Positions 16,549 through 24,889 of a stretch of DNA of 64,000 nt are shown piece after piece (positions within the stretch are counted from its first letter, which is position 1; each line of letters begins with the position of its first letter). Source of the stretch: Paenibacillus sp. FJAT-26967 (lineage in GTDB: Bacteria; Bacillota; Bacilli; Paenibacillales; NBRC-103111); NCBI RefSeq assembly GCF_001541095.1, contig NZ_LMXH01000002.1:181010-245009 (forward strand), given 5' to 3'. The position numbers were made by a program, and so were the translations under genes. A model generated the notes under the pieces. That model saw only the letters and a program-made list of their open reading frames with translations, was not told where the DNA came from and searched no databases.

Positions 16549-16899
16549 ATGAATCAGCGTACCATCAAAGTGACTTTTATGCCGGATAACCGGACCGTGT
16601 CTGTCCGTCCGAAGCTGACACTGCTGGATGCGGGCCGGCAGGCTGGCGCAGGAATCCGGACCCGTTGCGGAGGCCGGGCTGGCTGCCTCATGTGTAAAGT
16701 GCATGTAGAAGATCAGAGCGGGTTAACTGCGCCTGCCAAGAACGAATGTCTGAAGCTTGGGGATCTGATACAATCCGGCACCCGTCTGGCGTGCCAAGCC
16801 CGGCTCACCGGGGATACGACCGTCCAGGTTCCCGAGGACCCGCTCAAAGCGGCTGTTCGTGCGCAGCTGGCCAGGCAAAAAGAAGAAGATAATTGGTGA
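16549..16899 (+). CDS. [2Fe-2S] ferredoxin, second copy
   Basis: 116 residues. Ligands: RTRCGGRAGCLMCKV (Cx5Cx2C) and a later LACQARL, a plant/adrenodoxin-like arrangement different in spacing from the first copy. ATG 16549 has AAAGGATG upstream; GTG 16519, overlapping the stop of the preceding gene, is an in-frame alternative adding ten residues. The basic, Gln-rich C-terminus is distinctive. Confidence 0.83.
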   Translation: MNQRTIKVTFMPDNRTVSVRPKLTLLDAGRQAGAGIRTRCGGRAGCLMCKVHVEDQSGLTAPAKNECLKLGDLIQSGTRLACQARLTGDTTVQVPEDPLKAAVRAQLARQKEEDNW

Positions 16900-16962
16900 T
16901 AAATAATGGGAACCTAGATGGTACCAACTGGAATAAATGAAAAGCCAGGAAGGGGCTCGGTC

Positions 16963-17718
16963 ATGAAAATCAGAAGAGGCGGTTATGCTTCACGCATGTT
17001 GGTGTGCATTGCCGCTCTTATTTCGCTAACTTTACTCGGCGGCTGTATGTATCCGAAAGAAATGAAGAAAGAAAATCAGACAAATCCTAGTGAATACATA
17101 GCAGTTGTTCAGCAAAGTATCGAGACGTATCACCAGAAGAAAAGTGTCTACCCGATCAAGAACAGTGACATGGATACCCCGCTCTATGAGAAATATGTAA
17201 TCGATTTTCAGAAATTGAAAAACAGCGGTTATTTGACGAACCTTCCCGCTAACGCTTACGAAAGCGGCGGGGATTATATGTATGTGCTTGTCGACCCCGA
17301 GGATAAGCCCAGAGTAAAAATGTTTGATCTGATCGCTTACCGGGCCGTTTCGGATATCCAGAAGAAGGTTTACGATTATTTCGGCAAAAATAATGCGGCC
17401 GTGCCTGGCGGTGAATTGTATTCTCCCGGCTTTTATTATGTTGATTTCGATAAGCTGAACATGAAGGCGCCTGAGATTAAAAGCGTGTTTAACCGCCAGA
17501 GTCTTATTCATTTTCTGGTCCACGAGACAGGTAAAGTAGCCATTGATTATGGCCCGGATCTTGCCGGCCTTATCAGAGAGAAGCAGCTTCAACCGACTTT
17601 GAAGAAGGGCCAAAAGCTGCTTCCGCTTCTTGTAGAGGAAGGTCATTTCGTACCGATTCAATCGTTCGATTACGAATGGGATGCGGGCAAGCAGATACCG
17701 GTTCCAGTCATGAAATAA
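16963..17718 (+). CDS. Lipoprotein of unknown function (YphF position)
   Basis: 251 residues beginning at ATG 16963 (RBS AGGAAGGGG). A basic N-terminus, hydrophobic core and lipobox LLGGC (Cys near residue 26) mark it as a lipoprotein. The exported part is mixed alpha/beta with a conserved-looking LIAYRAVSDIQKKVYDYFG segment. It holds the yphF slot just upstream of spoIVA, so a sporulation-related envelope role is plausible but not shown. Confidence 0.7.
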   Translation: MKIRRGGYASRMLVCIAALISLTLLGGCMYPKEMKKENQTNPSEYIAVVQQSIETYHQKKSVYPIKNSDMDTPLYEKYVIDFQKLKNSGYLTNLPANAYESGGDYMYVLVDPEDKPRVKMFDLIAYRAVSDIQKKVYDYFGKNNAAVPGGELYSPGFYYVDFDKLNMKAPEIKSVFNRQSLIHFLVHETGKVAIDYGPDLAGLIREKQLQPTLKKGQKLLPLLVEEGHFVPIQSFDYEWDAGKQIPVPVMK

Positions 17719-17750
17719 CTTGTATATCTCGTAAAAGCCGAAACCTTGCG

Positions 17751-17784
17751 GCCCCTTTCTTGAAATTCGGAGAAGGGGGTTTTT
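17751..17784 (+). terminator. Intrinsic terminator after the lipoprotein gene
   Basis: CCCCTTTCT pairs with AGAAGGGG(G) around an A/T-rich loop, followed by TTTTTG. Confidence 0.65.
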
Positions 17785-17842
17785 GCTGTTTGCGCATAAT
17801 CCTTCACGCGGGCTCATATATTTTTTCAGAGATGAATGCCTG

Positions 17843-17870
17843 GCATATTTCCATGACCGGCACATATATT
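17843..17870 (+). promoter_or_regulatory. Candidate sigma-E promoter of spoIVA
   Basis: GCATATT (17843-17849), 13-bp spacer, CATATATT (17863-17870). These resemble the sigma-E consensus elements (KMATATT and CATAYAHT). It is 116 bases upstream of spoIVA, whose B. subtilis orthologue is sigma-E controlled. Confidence 0.45.
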
Positions 17871-17985
17871 GGTTACAAGTCCAAATGATGTACGAGTTAT
17901 GTCGCATACGGATGGCAAAAGGAAGGCCGGCTAAAGAACGTATCGTGGCTCTCGCTTCATTTAACAACCTGTAGGAGGGATTCTC

Positions 17986-19464
17986 TTGGAGAAAGTGGAT
18001 ATCTTTAAAGACATTGCTGAGCGAACGGGAGGAGATATTTACCTGGGGGTCGTTGGAGCGGTCCGTACGGGAAAATCGACCTTCATTAAACGCTTCGTGG
18101 AATCCGTCGTACTGCCTAACATCCAGAGTGAAACCGATCGCATCAGAGCCACGGATGAGCTCCCGCAGAGTGCGGCAGGGCGCACGATTATGACGACCGA
18201 GCCGAAGTTCGTTCCGAATAATGCCGTGCAAATATCCGTGGCGGAGGGATTGAATGTAAACGTACGGCTGGTGGATTGTGTCGGCTATGCCGTTGAGGGA
18301 GCCAAGGGCTACGAAGATGAGAATGGTCCCCGTATGATTTCGACGCCATGGTTTGATGAGCCGATTCCATTCCAGGAAGCAGCTGAAATCGGAACGCGCA
18401 AAGTCATACAGGAGCACTCAACGCTCGGGGTTGTGGTTACAACGGATGGCACGATTTCCGATATTCCTCGTTCTTCCTACGTATTGGCTGAGGAGCGGGT
18501 CATTACGGAACTGAAAGAAGTCGGCAAGCCGTTCATCGTCGTGATTAATTCGCAGAAGCCTAACAGCGAACCGGCTCAGGAGCTCCGAAGCGAGCTGCAA
18601 AGCAAATATGACATTCCGGTAGTCACTATGAGTGTAGCTACGGCAGGCGAGGATGAAATGATCGGCGTGCTGAGGGAAGTCCTCTACGAATTCCCTGTGC
18701 ACGAAGTGAATGTGAATCTGCCGAGCTGGGTCATGGTTCTTCCGGAGAAACACTGGCTGCGTACTCATTTTGAGAATTCTGTTCGAGACACCGTTCAAGA
18801 TATCCGGCGTTTGCGCGATGTGGAGCGGGTCGTGGGACAATTCTCCGAATATGAGTTCATTGACCGTGCAGCTCTTGCAGGAATGAATATGGGGCAGGGT
18901 GTAGCCGAAATCGACCTGTATGCACCGGATGAGCTCTACGATAAAATTCTGGTCGAAGTAGTAGGCGTAGAGATTCGTGGGAAAGATCACCTGCTGCAGT
19001 TGATGCAGGAGTTTACGCATGCCAAGAGGGAGTACGACCAGTTCGCAGAGGCTCTTGAAATGGTCAAAACGACGGGCTACGGCATCGCACCGCCAACGCT
19101 GGCTGAGATGGCACTCGATGAGCCTGAGCTCATTCGTCAAGGTTCACGCTTCGGAGTAAGGCTCAAGGCTACCGCTCCTTCCATTCACATGATCCGCGTC
19201 GACGTAGAATCGGAATTCTCGCCGATTATCGGTACAGAGAAACAGAGTGAAGAGCTGGTCCGCTATCTGATGCAGGATTTTGAGGACAATCCGCTTAAAA
19301 TATGGGAATCGGACATTTTTGGCCGCTCTCTTCATTCCATCGTACGCGAAGGTATTCAAGGCAAGCTGGCGATGATGCCGGACAATGCCCGCTACAAGCT
19401 CCAGGAAACGCTCGGACGTATCATTAACGAAGGTTCAGGCGGCCTGATCGCAATTATCTTGTAA
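17986..19464 (+). CDS. spoIVA: Stage IV sporulation protein A, coat basement ATPase
   Basis: 492 residues, full family length. The N-terminal TRAFAC-like ATPase domain has P-loop GAVRTGKST near residue 25; the middle and C-terminal domains end in GGLIAIIL. SpoIVA hydrolyses ATP to polymerise on the forespore surface as the base of the spore coat. Starts at TTG 17986 after TAGGAGGGA. Single-gene unit between a possible sigma-E promoter and a strong terminator. Confidence 0.96.
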   Translation: MEKVDIFKDIAERTGGDIYLGVVGAVRTGKSTFIKRFVESVVLPNIQSETDRIRATDELPQSAAGRTIMTTEPKFVPNNAVQISVAEGLNVNVRLVDCVGYAVEGAKGYEDENGPRMISTPWFDEPIPFQEAAEIGTRKVIQEHSTLGVVVTTDGTISDIPRSSYVLAEERVITELKEVGKPFIVVINSQKPNSEPAQELRSELQSKYDIPVVTMSVATAGEDEMIGVLREVLYEFPVHEVNVNLPSWVMVLPEKHWLRTHFENSVRDTVQDIRRLRDVERVVGQFSEYEFIDRAALAGMNMGQGVAEIDLYAPDELYDKILVEVVGVEIRGKDHLLQLMQEFTHAKREYDQFAEALEMVKTTGYGIAPPTLAEMALDEPELIRQGSRFGVRLKATAPSIHMIRVDVESEFSPIIGTEKQSEELVRYLMQDFEDNPLKIWESDIFGRSLHSIVREGIQGKLAMMPDNARYKLQETLGRIINEGSGGLIAIIL

Positions 19465-19506
19465 GTGGCCGGAACTACTTGACATTTCTATGATTCTAGT
19501 GAACAA

Positions 19507-19561
19507 AACAAGGATATTTTCAAGAGAACCATCGGTTCTCCAAGAATATCCTTGTTTTTTT
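19507..19561 (+). terminator. Strong intrinsic terminator after spoIVA
   Basis: Long stem AACAAGGATATT.../...AATATCCTTGTT, with an inner GAGAACC/GGTTCTC helix, running into a T-tract. Confidence 0.93.
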
Positions 19562-19695
19562 GTGCATTTTCCACAAAAACACCCCCCTAGACTTGAAATA
19601 AGCTCACACGTATATTACTATAAGTTTGTTCGTTTTCCTCTGTACTCGTTTTTCGTTGATGGGACTGGGGTTTTGGCCCAGTTCATGTATATTTT

Positions 19696-19726
19696 TTGAC
19701 GAAACGGTGAAAACAGAAAGTAACAA
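19696..19726 (+). promoter_or_regulatory. Weak candidate promoter of hbs
   Basis: TTGACG (19696-19701), 19-bp spacer, TAACAA (19721-19726). The spacer is long and the -10 poor. An ACTGGG/CCCAGT hairpin lies just upstream (19664-19682). The rest of the roughly 200-base gap before hbs shows nothing else. Confidence 0.3.
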
Positions 19727-19762
19727 CGATTTAGTAGATATTTTGGGAGGGAGGTGAAAGGC

Positions 19763-20035
19763 ATGAATAAATCCGAACTGATTGCTAAAGTATCTGAGAC
19801 CTCCGAGCTTTCCAAGAAGGATGCGACGAAAGCGGTTGACGCTGTATTCGATGCAATCTCCGAAGCTCTGCAGCAGGGCGACAAAGTTCAACTGGTTGGT
19901 TTCGGTAATTTCGAAGTTCGCGAACGTTCCGCACGTAAAGGACGCAACCCGCAAACTGGCGATGAAATCGAAATCCCTGCCAGCAAGATTCCTGCTTTCA
20001 AACCTGGCAAAGCGTTGAGAGACGGCATTCAATAA
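19763..20035 (+). CDS. hbs: HU-family DNA-binding protein
   Basis: 90 residues, exactly HU length: [10 protein letters not shown] start, central [20 protein letters not shown] arm with the intercalating NP, and a basic C-terminus. Nucleoid protein. ATG 19763 follows GGGAGGGAGGTG. It directly follows spoIVA as in B. subtilis and is followed by a strong terminator. Confidence 0.97.
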   Translation: MNKSELIAKVSETSELSKKDATKAVDAVFDAISEALQQGDKVQLVGFGNFEVRERSARKGRNPQTGDEIEIPASKIPAFKPGKALRDGIQ

Positions 20036-20061
20036 TCGCTTCTCTACATACGATTCAGAAG

Positions 20062-20102
20062 AAGACAACCGTGTGCCTAATAAGGCGCGCGGTTGTCTTT
20101 TT
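20062..20102 (+). terminator. Intrinsic terminator after hbs
   Basis: AGACAACCG.../...CGGTTGTCT stem with an inner GCC/GGC helix, then TTTTT. Confidence 0.9.
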
Positions 20103-20195
20103 AGCAATCGGGCATTTATTTAACTAAAATTTAACTAAATGGAAGAACAGAAATGTAACAATCCTAATTAGTAGGCCTAAAGTCACAAAAAATTA

Positions 20196-20224
20196 TTGAT
20201 AAAAACCTTATGCAGAGTTATAAT
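20196..20224 (+). promoter_or_regulatory. Sigma-A promoter of the AT-rich secreted protein gene
   Basis: TTGATA, 17-bp spacer, TATAAT; the gene starts 73 bases downstream. Upstream bases are very AT-rich and include two copies of ATTTAACTAA (about 20117-20140). Confidence 0.7.
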
Positions 20225-20296
20225 TCCCTTTGGCAAATAATTCCTGGCAGTATAAAGAGAGTTCCGGGAAAAGAGAACATAAAGGGGTCTGCTAAC

Positions 20297-21379
20297 ATGT
20301 CAAAATTGTTGAAGTTTCTATGTTTAATCGCTATATTCATGGTTTCGATTCCTTTAGAATCCCATGCGGCAAACAGCAGCTATCAATTGTTCGTGAATGA
20401 TAAAAAATTCGAGGGCCAGTATCAGCCGATCGTCCGCAACAATGCCATCTATGTGCCTATGTGGGGAGTGTTATCGGAGCTGGGTATTTCTCCGGAATGG
20501 GATGAGAAGTATCGCACGTTTAGAGTGAACACCTCTTCCGGTGTCGTTTTCTTTAAGACCAACAGTCCTATGATCATCAGAACGGAACTCAATGTGAACA
20601 ATTTCGATGGAGGAGACACAAGCCAATCGAGTGACAAAAAATTCGGCCGGGAAGTTCTCCGTTTGAATTATTATCCGATTGCGGTTAATGATGTGGTCTA
20701 TATTCCGCTCGTGTTCATGACCAACTACTTGAATTTGAATGTGGTGTGGGGCGAGAACAATGATATTCAGATCAGCGGCGGGAATTTCAGCGTGGAACAA
20801 AATTTAAGGAACCTGTATAAAGCCTGGAACGATAAATTCGGTAAAACGGGAAATTCATACTCGAATTACTGGTATGCCTATAATTTTGAAAGCTTTCGCA
20901 GCAAGTATTTTAATACAGCCTTTATGTACTTTCCTCAACAGCTAGCGAATTACTCAGAGCTTGCCGAGTATTTTAATCAAGATCTGTGGGTCTACAAACC
21001 TTCCGATTTATTCTCGGATGTAGGACTTCCTAACCTAACGAAAGTAAAGATTACTTATATCGGTGACGGGGCGATTCTGGTTAATGACGGCAATTATGAT
21101 TATACGGTTCCGATCAGCCCATTGGCTGAAGATTCAATATCGGGATTTTTAACCGAGAATCCTTACAAAACCTATAATTGGACGCAAAAGGCCTGGGATG
21201 CGATCCGTGCCGAAAAAATAATGGTTGGCATGAATCAAGATATGGTTGTGATGTCATGGGGGTATCCAAAACGTACGAATTCTTATGAAGGCCTTTATGG
21301 GACGTATTCTCAGTGGGTGTATTATTCGGATACCTACGTTTATTTCGAGGATGGGATACTTTCCTCTATTCAATATTAA
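20297..21379 (+). CDS. Secreted protein with copper-amine-oxidase-like stalk domain
   Basis: 360 residues. Signal peptide (LLKFLCLIAIFMVSIPLESHA, cleavage before Ala-Asn). Then a stalk-like domain typical of Paenibacillus surface proteins (FVNDKKFEGQYQPIVRNNAI, VPMWGVLSELGISPEWD), a Tyr/Asn-rich middle, and a C-terminal module (VGMNQDMVVMSWGYPKRTNS, YVYFEDGILSSIQY) resembling SmpA/BLIP-like repeats. ATG 20297 follows AAAGGGG. Its base composition is clearly more AT-rich than its neighbours, it lies next to a tRNA gene and has no counterpart here in B. subtilis; possibly acquired. Confidence 0.75.
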   Translation: MSKLLKFLCLIAIFMVSIPLESHAANSSYQLFVNDKKFEGQYQPIVRNNAIYVPMWGVLSELGISPEWDEKYRTFRVNTSSGVVFFKTNSPMIIRTELNVNNFDGGDTSQSSDKKFGREVLRLNYYPIAVNDVVYIPLVFMTNYLNLNVVWGENNDIQISGGNFSVEQNLRNLYKAWNDKFGKTGNSYSNYWYAYNFESFRSKYFNTAFMYFPQQLANYSELAEYFNQDLWVYKPSDLFSDVGLPNLTKVKITYIGDGAILVNDGNYDYTVPISPLAEDSISGFLTENPYKTYNWTQKAWDAIRAEKIMVGMNQDMVVMSWGYPKRTNSYEGLYGTYSQWVYYSDTYVYFEDGILSSIQY

Positions 21380-21483
21380 TATAGACATGAATAGATACAT
21401 GGGGACCAGAAACCTCTTTACAACATCGCCGGACGAAATTATAATGATTTTATCATTCAAAACCCGATTACGGGTTACGGCGT

Positions 21484-21560
21484 CGGGGTATGGCGCAGTC
21501 TGGTAGCGCGCACCCTTGGGGTGGGTGAGGCCGTGGGTTCAAATCCCGCTACTCCGACCA
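21484..21560 (+). tRNA. tRNA-Pro (anticodon GGG)
   Basis: 77 nt including encoded CCA. Acceptor CGGGGTA/TACTCCG (one G-U), D-arm GCGC/GCGC, anticodon stem CACCC/GGGTG with loop TTGGGGT (anticodon GGG at 21518-21520), T-arm GTGGG TTCAAAT CCCGC, discriminator A. A terminator follows. Confidence 0.95.
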
Positions 21561-21579
21561 TTAAGCTGTACATACAAAC

Positions 21580-21619
21580 AAGCTTTCGAGCAGGCCCAGG
21601 CCAATCGGAGGCTTTTTTT
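21580..21619 (+). terminator. Terminator after tRNA-Pro
   Basis: AAGCTTTCG pairs with CGGAGGCTT (with G-U pairs) and runs into TTTTTTT. Confidence 0.7.
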
Positions 21620-21698
21620 GTTCATGGCGTCTAAGGATGAGCGTTTATGTCTTAAAGCTGCAAGAATTTCAGCTGGATTCGCTTGGATTTACTCTTTT

Positions 21699-21727
21699 TT
21701 GGTAAAAGTGTGCGGCTATGTTACGAT
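21699..21727 (+). promoter_or_regulatory. Candidate sigma-A promoter of the sugar dehydrogenase gene
   Basis: TTGGTA, 17-bp spacer, TACGAT; 29 bases before the start codon. Confidence 0.45.
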
Positions 21728-21755
21728 GAGCTTAACGGTATAAAGGAGGTCTGCA

Positions 21756-23009
21756 ATGAACCAGCCTTTCAAAAAGCGTATATATTTATGGGGGACATTG
21801 TTTGCTGCATGTGCCATTGTCTTGTCGGGCTGTGATCAGCAGGTCACAACGGATCGCAGTAATCAAGAAAGCACAGCTGAAGGAAATAAACCGGTAGTGC
21901 CTAAGCTGCAAGAGATCAGTAAGACAGGCTATGATACGGAGATTGTTGCTTCCGGTCTTAACGTTCCTTGGGAGATCGCATTTGCGTCAGGCGATCGCAT
22001 ATATTTTACGGAACGACCAGGCAAGGTTCGCGTTATTCAAGGAGACAAGCTTCAGGAGAAGCCGCTTCTTACACTAGAGGAGCCTTTTGTCAGCAGCGGC
22101 GAGGGAGGCCTGCTCGGGCTGGCGCTTGATCCGGCTTTCGATACGAATTCATACTTATATGTCTACCATACCTACACCAGCGGTGCAGAGACCAGGAACA
22201 GGGTCCTGCGGCTGGTTCAGGAAGGGGATACCGCCCGTATTGACCGGACCTTGATTGACGGCATCCCGGGTGCGGAGAATCACAACGGGGGCCGGATTAA
22301 ATTCGGGCCCGATGGAATGCTCTATATCACCGCCGGTGACAAATACGAGCCATCTCTCGCACAGGATCAGCAGAGTCTCGGCGGTAAAATTCTGAGAATC
22401 CGTCCGGACGGCACGATACCGGACGATAATCCATTCCCGGGTTCGCCTGTTTATTCCTGGGGGCATCGCAACGCCCAGGGGCTGGCATGGGAACCCGGCA
22501 GCGGGAATTTGTTCAGCTCCGAGCACGGCCAGTCGGCCCATGATGAGCTGAACGTCGTGATCCCGGGCGGCAACTACGGCTGGCCGCTCATCGAAGGGGA
22601 CGAGACAACGGCCAAGGATGGCGTCTCGTCACCTGCGCTGATTCCCCCGCTGCTTCACAGCGGCCGGGATACATGGGCCCCTTCGGGCATGACATTCGTC
22701 ACCCAGGGCCCCTGGAAGGGGCGCCTTGTCGCGGCAGGGCTCCGCGGTACGCGTTTGCTGGTCTTTAGCTTGGAAGCGGAGAAGAAGAGCGGACCGGCTG
22801 CTCAAGGAAGCCCGGGCGATGCCGGTAAGCCGCCTGTGTACCGCATTACGGCTGCAGAGTTGGCCTACAAGGACGTTTTCGGCAGGCTCCGTACGGTATC
22901 GGAAGGCAAAGACGGCTTCTTGTATCTGCTGACGAACAACCGTGACGGCCGCGGCAAACCCGCAGGAGATGACGATAAGATCATCCGTCTTAAGCCGTCA
23001 GCACCTTAG
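21756..23009 (+). CDS. PQQ-type sugar (glucose/sorbosone) dehydrogenase lipoprotein
   Basis: 417 residues. Signal with lipobox IVLSGC (Cys near residue 26), then a six-bladed beta-propeller of the soluble glucose/sorbosone dehydrogenase family. Seen motifs are LNVPWEIAFA, FTERPGKVRV, GEGGLLGLALDP, HNGGRIKFGPDGMLYI, WGHRNAQGLAW, SEHGQSAHDELN and NYGWP, which hold the catalytic His and calcium/PQQ-site residues. It would oxidise sugars outside the membrane, but homologues in Gram-positives are often uncharacterised and may lack PQQ. RBS AAAGGAGG. Not present at this position in B. subtilis. Confidence 0.88.
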   Translation: MNQPFKKRIYLWGTLFAACAIVLSGCDQQVTTDRSNQESTAEGNKPVVPKLQEISKTGYDTEIVASGLNVPWEIAFASGDRIYFTERPGKVRVIQGDKLQEKPLLTLEEPFVSSGEGGLLGLALDPAFDTNSYLYVYHTYTSGAETRNRVLRLVQEGDTARIDRTLIDGIPGAENHNGGRIKFGPDGMLYITAGDKYEPSLAQDQQSLGGKILRIRPDGTIPDDNPFPGSPVYSWGHRNAQGLAWEPGSGNLFSSEHGQSAHDELNVVIPGGNYGWPLIEGDETTAKDGVSSPALIPPLLHSGRDTWAPSGMTFVTQGPWKGRLVAAGLRGTRLLVFSLEAEKKSGPAAQGSPGDAGKPPVYRITAAELAYKDVFGRLRTVSEGKDGFLYLLTNNRDGRGKPAGDDDKIIRLKPSAP

Positions 23010-23103
23010 AAGGTTGGATAGAGGTTGACAGGCGCCGTCTTTTTAAGCATGATAAATTGTAAGCAATTTCGGCTAAGCAGCCTGGACATATGGGGGTAGA
23101 GCA

Positions 23104-23322
23104 ATGGAACAGCAGGGCGATTATTTTATTATTAAAGCGAAAGAAAACGGCGTTCATGTAATCGGATTGACAAGAGGACAGGACACCCGCTTTCATCATA
23201 CGGAGAAGCTCGATAAGGGCGAGGTCATGATTGCCCAATTCACAGAACACACTTCGGCAGTCAAAGTGCGCGGCAAAGCGATCATTATGACGAAATTCGG
23301 CAACGTGGAAACGGAACAATAA
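23104..23322 (+). CDS. mtrB: Trp RNA-binding attenuation protein TRAP
   Basis: 72 residues, near the 75 of B. subtilis TRAP. Forms an 11-mer ring that binds tryptophan and then (G/U)AG repeats in RNA. The RNA-contact and tryptophan-pocket regions are recognisable: [38 protein letters not shown] and [12 protein letters not shown]. Its obvious target is the trp leader at 33487-33544, about 10 kb downstream. In B. subtilis it follows folE; here folE is absent. Confidence 0.95.
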   Translation: MEQQGDYFIIKAKENGVHVIGLTRGQDTRFHHTEKLDKGEVMIAQFTEHTSAVKVRGKAIIMTKFGNVETEQ

Positions 23323-23331
23323 TTTGCGCCG

Positions 23332-23353
23332 GCAGGCATAGCCTGCTTTTTTT
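23332..23353 (+). terminator. Intrinsic terminator after mtrB
   Basis: GCAGGC ATA GCCTGC followed by seven T. Nearly identical in sequence to the hairpin at 6350. Confidence 0.85.
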
Positions 23354-23393
23354 CATTGTACAATGGGGTATAGACAGGAGGTGCCCCTGTACA

Positions 23394-23927
23394 ATGAGAA
23401 TGGATAAACGGATTGTTCTGGCAGCCGCCTTATGTGCGGCTATAGTTATGGCGATGAGCTCTGTTCCGCTGCTGGATAAGCTTGCTGTGAGCCAAAGAGC
23501 ATATACCTGGCAGCATGTATCAGGCTCGGAATTGACGGAGCTTAATCTCGTGGATTACATGGCAGGGCTGCCGCTTCAGCTGCGGGTACGCAAAGTGGAA
23601 CTAAATCATTCCATCTTGTCCGTCGATCTGCTGCTGCCTGGAAGTGCCGAACCTAGAGTCGTCTATGGGGATCTTTACCGGCTGGCGCAGTCCTCCCTCC
23701 AGCGGACGTCGAACATTAGCCGGGTATTGATCCGTGTGCTGGAGTATGGCCGGGATCCCGGAGCCCCGGGGCCGCAGCTTGTTATAGCTATGGAAGCGGC
23801 CAGGGAACAGGCCAAGAGACTTGCTCCGCTCCAATCGTTTGAGACGCAGCAGCTGCTGGCGGGCGAACTTAAGCGGAGATTTCAGCTGACCTATACTAAG
23901 AAATGGCAGCAGCGTTACCCGGAATAA
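23394..23927 (+). CDS. Hypothetical membrane-anchored protein
   Basis: 177 residues, not recognised. N-terminal hydrophobic helix (IVLAAALCAAIVMAMSSVPLL) acts as anchor or signal. The rest looks like a small extracytoplasmic alpha/beta domain with a charged C-terminal helix. RBS CAGGAGGTG before ATG 23394 (ATG 23400 also possible). It sits between mtrB and hepS, where B. subtilis has no gene. Confidence 0.65.
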   Translation: MRMDKRIVLAAALCAAIVMAMSSVPLLDKLAVSQRAYTWQHVSGSELTELNLVDYMAGLPLQLRVRKVELNHSILSVDLLLPGSAEPRVVYGDLYRLAQSSLQRTSNISRVLIRVLEYGRDPGAPGPQLVIAMEAAREQAKRLAPLQSFETQQLLAGELKRRFQLTYTKKWQQRYPE

Positions 23928-23931
23928 ATGC

Positions 23932-23962
23932 TTGTGCGCCATTCAAAAGGTTATGCTATAAT
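23932..23962 (+). promoter_or_regulatory. Promoter of the hepS operon
   Basis: TTGTGC, 19-bp spacer, TATAAT with upstream TG (TGCTATAAT). It starts just after the preceding stop and 49 bases before hepS. Confidence 0.6.
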
Positions 23963-24010
23963 TGCTTAGATACGATCTAGGAAATAGGCACATGTACGGA
24001 GGCTTTTTGT

Positions 24011-24874
24011 ATGAATTCATATCGGATCCCCGAGATCGCTAAACAATATACGGATTATGACATGATCCGGCTGCATACGGATCTGCCTGATTTTCCAGAA
24101 TTTCGGGCGAGATTGCTGTATGCTTTTTTGAGCAGGGATTCCCGGCTGAATTCTTCATCCGAACTGTTTGCTCTCGTTACATCGCTTGTCCAGCTGGGAC
24201 TCGATACGCATGACGAAGTGACGGTATCGAGTGACGTCAAGGAGAAGAAAGCGGCTAGATCCCGCCAGATGAAAGTACTCGCGGGCGATTACTTCAGCTC
24301 GCGTTTTTATCATTTATTATCTCAAGCCGGCCGGATTGACCTGATCATGAGACTTTCCACGGCTATATGCGACTTGAACAAACTTAAGACGGACTTTTAC
24401 TTAACTATGAAGCAGCTCAAACTCACTTCTGAAGATTATCTTCGTCTCTCGGTTGAGATTAAATCGTATTTGTTCCGGGCTTTCGGCGGGCTGATGGACG
24501 AAGCTCACCGTCTTGTCTGGCCGGAGCTTCTATCCGATTTTACCCGTTGTGAAGTGATTTTCAAAGAGATCTTCCGCTGTGAGTCGTTGAATGATTTCGA
24601 AGGCAGCTGGGGGTACTGGCACATTCTCCAGCACGGCTCCAAAGATGAACGCAAACTCATTCAAGCAGGTGAAGAGGATCCGGGCAAGCTCCGTACCCTT
24701 CTGCACAAATATAACGTCCTTTCTCAGCTTTACGTTCTGCTTGATGATCAGCTGACCCAACTGGGGAACAAATTAAAGCAGCTGGATTCGGACAAGCTCG
24801 CAAGTGAACTGTTTCACATTGGCGAGCCGTTTTTTCGTTTTAATTCCAAGGCAAGATTACTCGAAGAAAGATAG
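24011..24874 (+). CDS. hepS: Heptaprenyl diphosphate synthase component 1
   Basis: 287-residue helical non-catalytic subunit that sets product length for HepT. Recognised by the N-terminal IPEIAKQYTDYDMI pattern and the domain order of HEPPP_synt_1 proteins. The heterodimer HepS-HepT makes the C35 side chain of menaquinone-7. RBS TACGGAGGC. First gene of a six-gene unit that ends with hepT. Confidence 0.87.
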   Translation: MNSYRIPEIAKQYTDYDMIRLHTDLPDFPEFRARLLYAFLSRDSRLNSSSELFALVTSLVQLGLDTHDEVTVSSDVKEKKAARSRQMKVLAGDYFSSRFYHLLSQAGRIDLIMRLSTAICDLNKLKTDFYLTMKQLKLTSEDYLRLSVEIKSYLFRAFGGLMDEAHRLVWPELLSDFTRCEVIFKEIFRCESLNDFEGSWGYWHILQHGSKDERKLIQAGEEDPGKLRTLLHKYNVLSQLYVLLDDQLTQLGNKLKQLDSDKLASELFHIGEPFFRFNSKARLLEER

Positions 24875-24889
24875 GTGGGGGGGAGAGTC

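Noticed and set aside
17783-17974. 63-codon frame upstream of spoIVA
   Set aside because: It overlaps the candidate sigma-E promoter and lacks an RBS.
17032-18417. 461-codon open frame on the - strand
   Set aside because: It lies antisense across the lipoprotein gene and spoIVA, has no RBS or recognisable domain, and reflects codon bias of the real + strand genes.
19490-19699. 69-codon frame after spoIVA
   Set aside because: It runs through the terminator hairpin; low-complexity, no RBS.
21516-21743. 75-codon frame overlapping tRNA-Pro
   Set aside because: It runs through the tRNA and its terminator; no RBS.
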